The position numbers were made by a program, and so were the translations under genes. A stretch of 38,407 nt of DNA from Chara braunii (taxonomy: Eukaryota; Streptophyta; Charophyceae; Charales; Characeae), in assembly GCA_003427395.1 (NCBI GenBank), contig BFEA01000185.1:1557919-1596325 (forward strand). The letters are read 5' to 3'. Each line of letters begins with the position of its first letter. The stretch's first letter is position 1. Shown here piece after piece: positions 37,549 through 38,407 of this stretch. The notes under the pieces are model-generated. The model was given only the letters and a program-made list of their open reading frames with translations. It was not told the DNA's origin and did not search any database.

Positions 37549-38407
37549 TTTGTTTCCTCTTAATCGCGCCAGGTTTTGTCCTGGGGGTCCCTGCTTTGAG
37601 TGCGGGCAGTATTGCCAATCACCAGACATGTGGCCGGCACTGATTGGCCAAAAATCTGCTGTCCAGGACCCCAGACAACTGGGGTCCAGGAGGTCCGACC
37701 CAATCGTCCTGCCGAAGTCTCCGGTGATCGGACACCTGGATAACTTAGTAAAAATGATTCTTTTTAGGGGCAACTCCTCGGGAGTCACAAAAATGAGTTG
37801 TAATTGCACTGTGGGCCAAGATACAATATTGAATTGCAGTTCGGGCAATGTATACAACCCAGCTTTCTGGCCAGGTAGGTGCCCAAAGTGCAATCGCAAA
37901 CTATATCTTGCCCCATAGCATAATTATAACTCCTTTTTGTGACTCTATTGAAGTTATCCCTTATTTTTATTTTGGCCTGGCCGGGCAAGTGCTCCCAAGC
38001 CACTCTGGTAGCCTAGCAAAATGGAAGTATACTTTTTTCAATGGTCTAACAAATTAACAATTTGATCTTTTGGGCGTGAAGACTGGCAGAGTTACATTTG
38101 ACAGCTCTCGTCTTGATGACTCCCACGTAAACAATGGGGCTTGCTGCACTACTCTAGACTCGTGAAAAAGTTCTAGAGTCGTCTAGAGTCGTTCTAGAGC
38201 TGTCAGAGTCACGAAAAGTCCCAAAATCTATGCATAGCCGCACTAGCTCTAGACTATAGAAAAGCTAGAGTTGCTCCGTCACTTCCTGAGTTCGGCCATT
38301 TCACTACAGGACAGCGCCAGCCTGGGTTGTCCGTCCAGACTCAAGGCCCACTCAAGGAAAACCAAGGCGTTTCAAGGGTCGTCTGGAGCGCCCTAAAAAA
38401 AACCGCC
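37549..38407. other. Terminal stretch without recognised gene
   Basis: No family recognised. Between 37795 and 37910 there are inverted pieces around CAATGTATACAACCC, and similar GTGGGCCAAGATA / TATCTTGCCCCATAG segments that look like decayed inverted repeats. From 38150 to 38280 TCTAGA/TCTAGAGTCG-type motifs recur at least five times. Confidence 0.4.

Noticed and set aside
37112-37918. 268-codon open frame on + strand
   Set aside because: Most of it crosses the CTGCAG repeat array, its composition is Ala/Cys-rich low complexity, it lacks domains, and other frames across the array are also open.

Overview
This is a nuclear window from a green plant or streptophyte alga. It is dominated by old, nested transposable elements, and I find only one host gene, present as two exons. 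Three things support the plant lineage: (i) two in-phase exons (22180-22353 and 30947-31351) encode part of an STN8-type thylakoid protein kinase; (ii) the LTR retrotransposons use primer-binding sites matching the 3' end of plant initiator tRNA-Met (TGGTATCRGAGC-like); (iii) U6 snRNA-like and tRNA-derived repeats are present. The kinase looks diverged from land-plant forms, and the intron is huge and repeat-packed. A large-genome charophyte such as Chara would fit, but the species is an inference. Two N bases (5090, 36836) mark assembly ambiguities.

Layout. 1-1.66 kb: AT-rich repeats, a perfect hairpin and LTR-like sequence. 1.67-4.6 kb: remnant element A (+ strand; PBS, minisatellite-rich leader, broken gag, an LTR fragment). 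4.67-13.35 kb: element B, a broken Ty3/gypsy retrotransposon on the - strand, interrupted in its integrase by a 584-bp TTAA-flanked transposon. 13.35-21.91 kb: element C, a + strand Ty3/gypsy chromovirus with PBS, gag, pol, PPT and 3' LTR; its 5' LTR is truncated where it abuts B. 22.18-31.35 kb: kinase exon, 8.6-kb intron, kinase exon. The intron carries a GAA/GCA microsatellite, a 30-bp minisatellite, gag remnant D (-), G-rich repeats, TA-flanked MITEs, tRNA-like SINEs, a solo LTR of the B family, and LINE remnants. 31.29-32.0 kb: a 95-bp tandem array that starts inside the second exon and copies its splice donor. 32.1-38.4 kb: U6-like sequences, another MITE, SINEs, a solo LTR of the C family, tandem repeats, a (GA)n tract and alanine-coding CTGCAG-rich repeats.

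The only gene product likely to matter to the host is the STN8-like kinase (thylakoid phosphorylation of photosystem II core proteins in land plants). Its first and last exons are not in the window. No retroelement here looks autonomous: A, B and D have stops and frameshifts. C keeps an open integrase, but its reverse transcriptase, RNase H and protease have active-site changes. The best leads are the duplicated splice-donor array, a -1 frameshift signal at the gag/pol overlap of C, the precise TTAA insertion in B, and the R-U5...U3-R-like ends of B.
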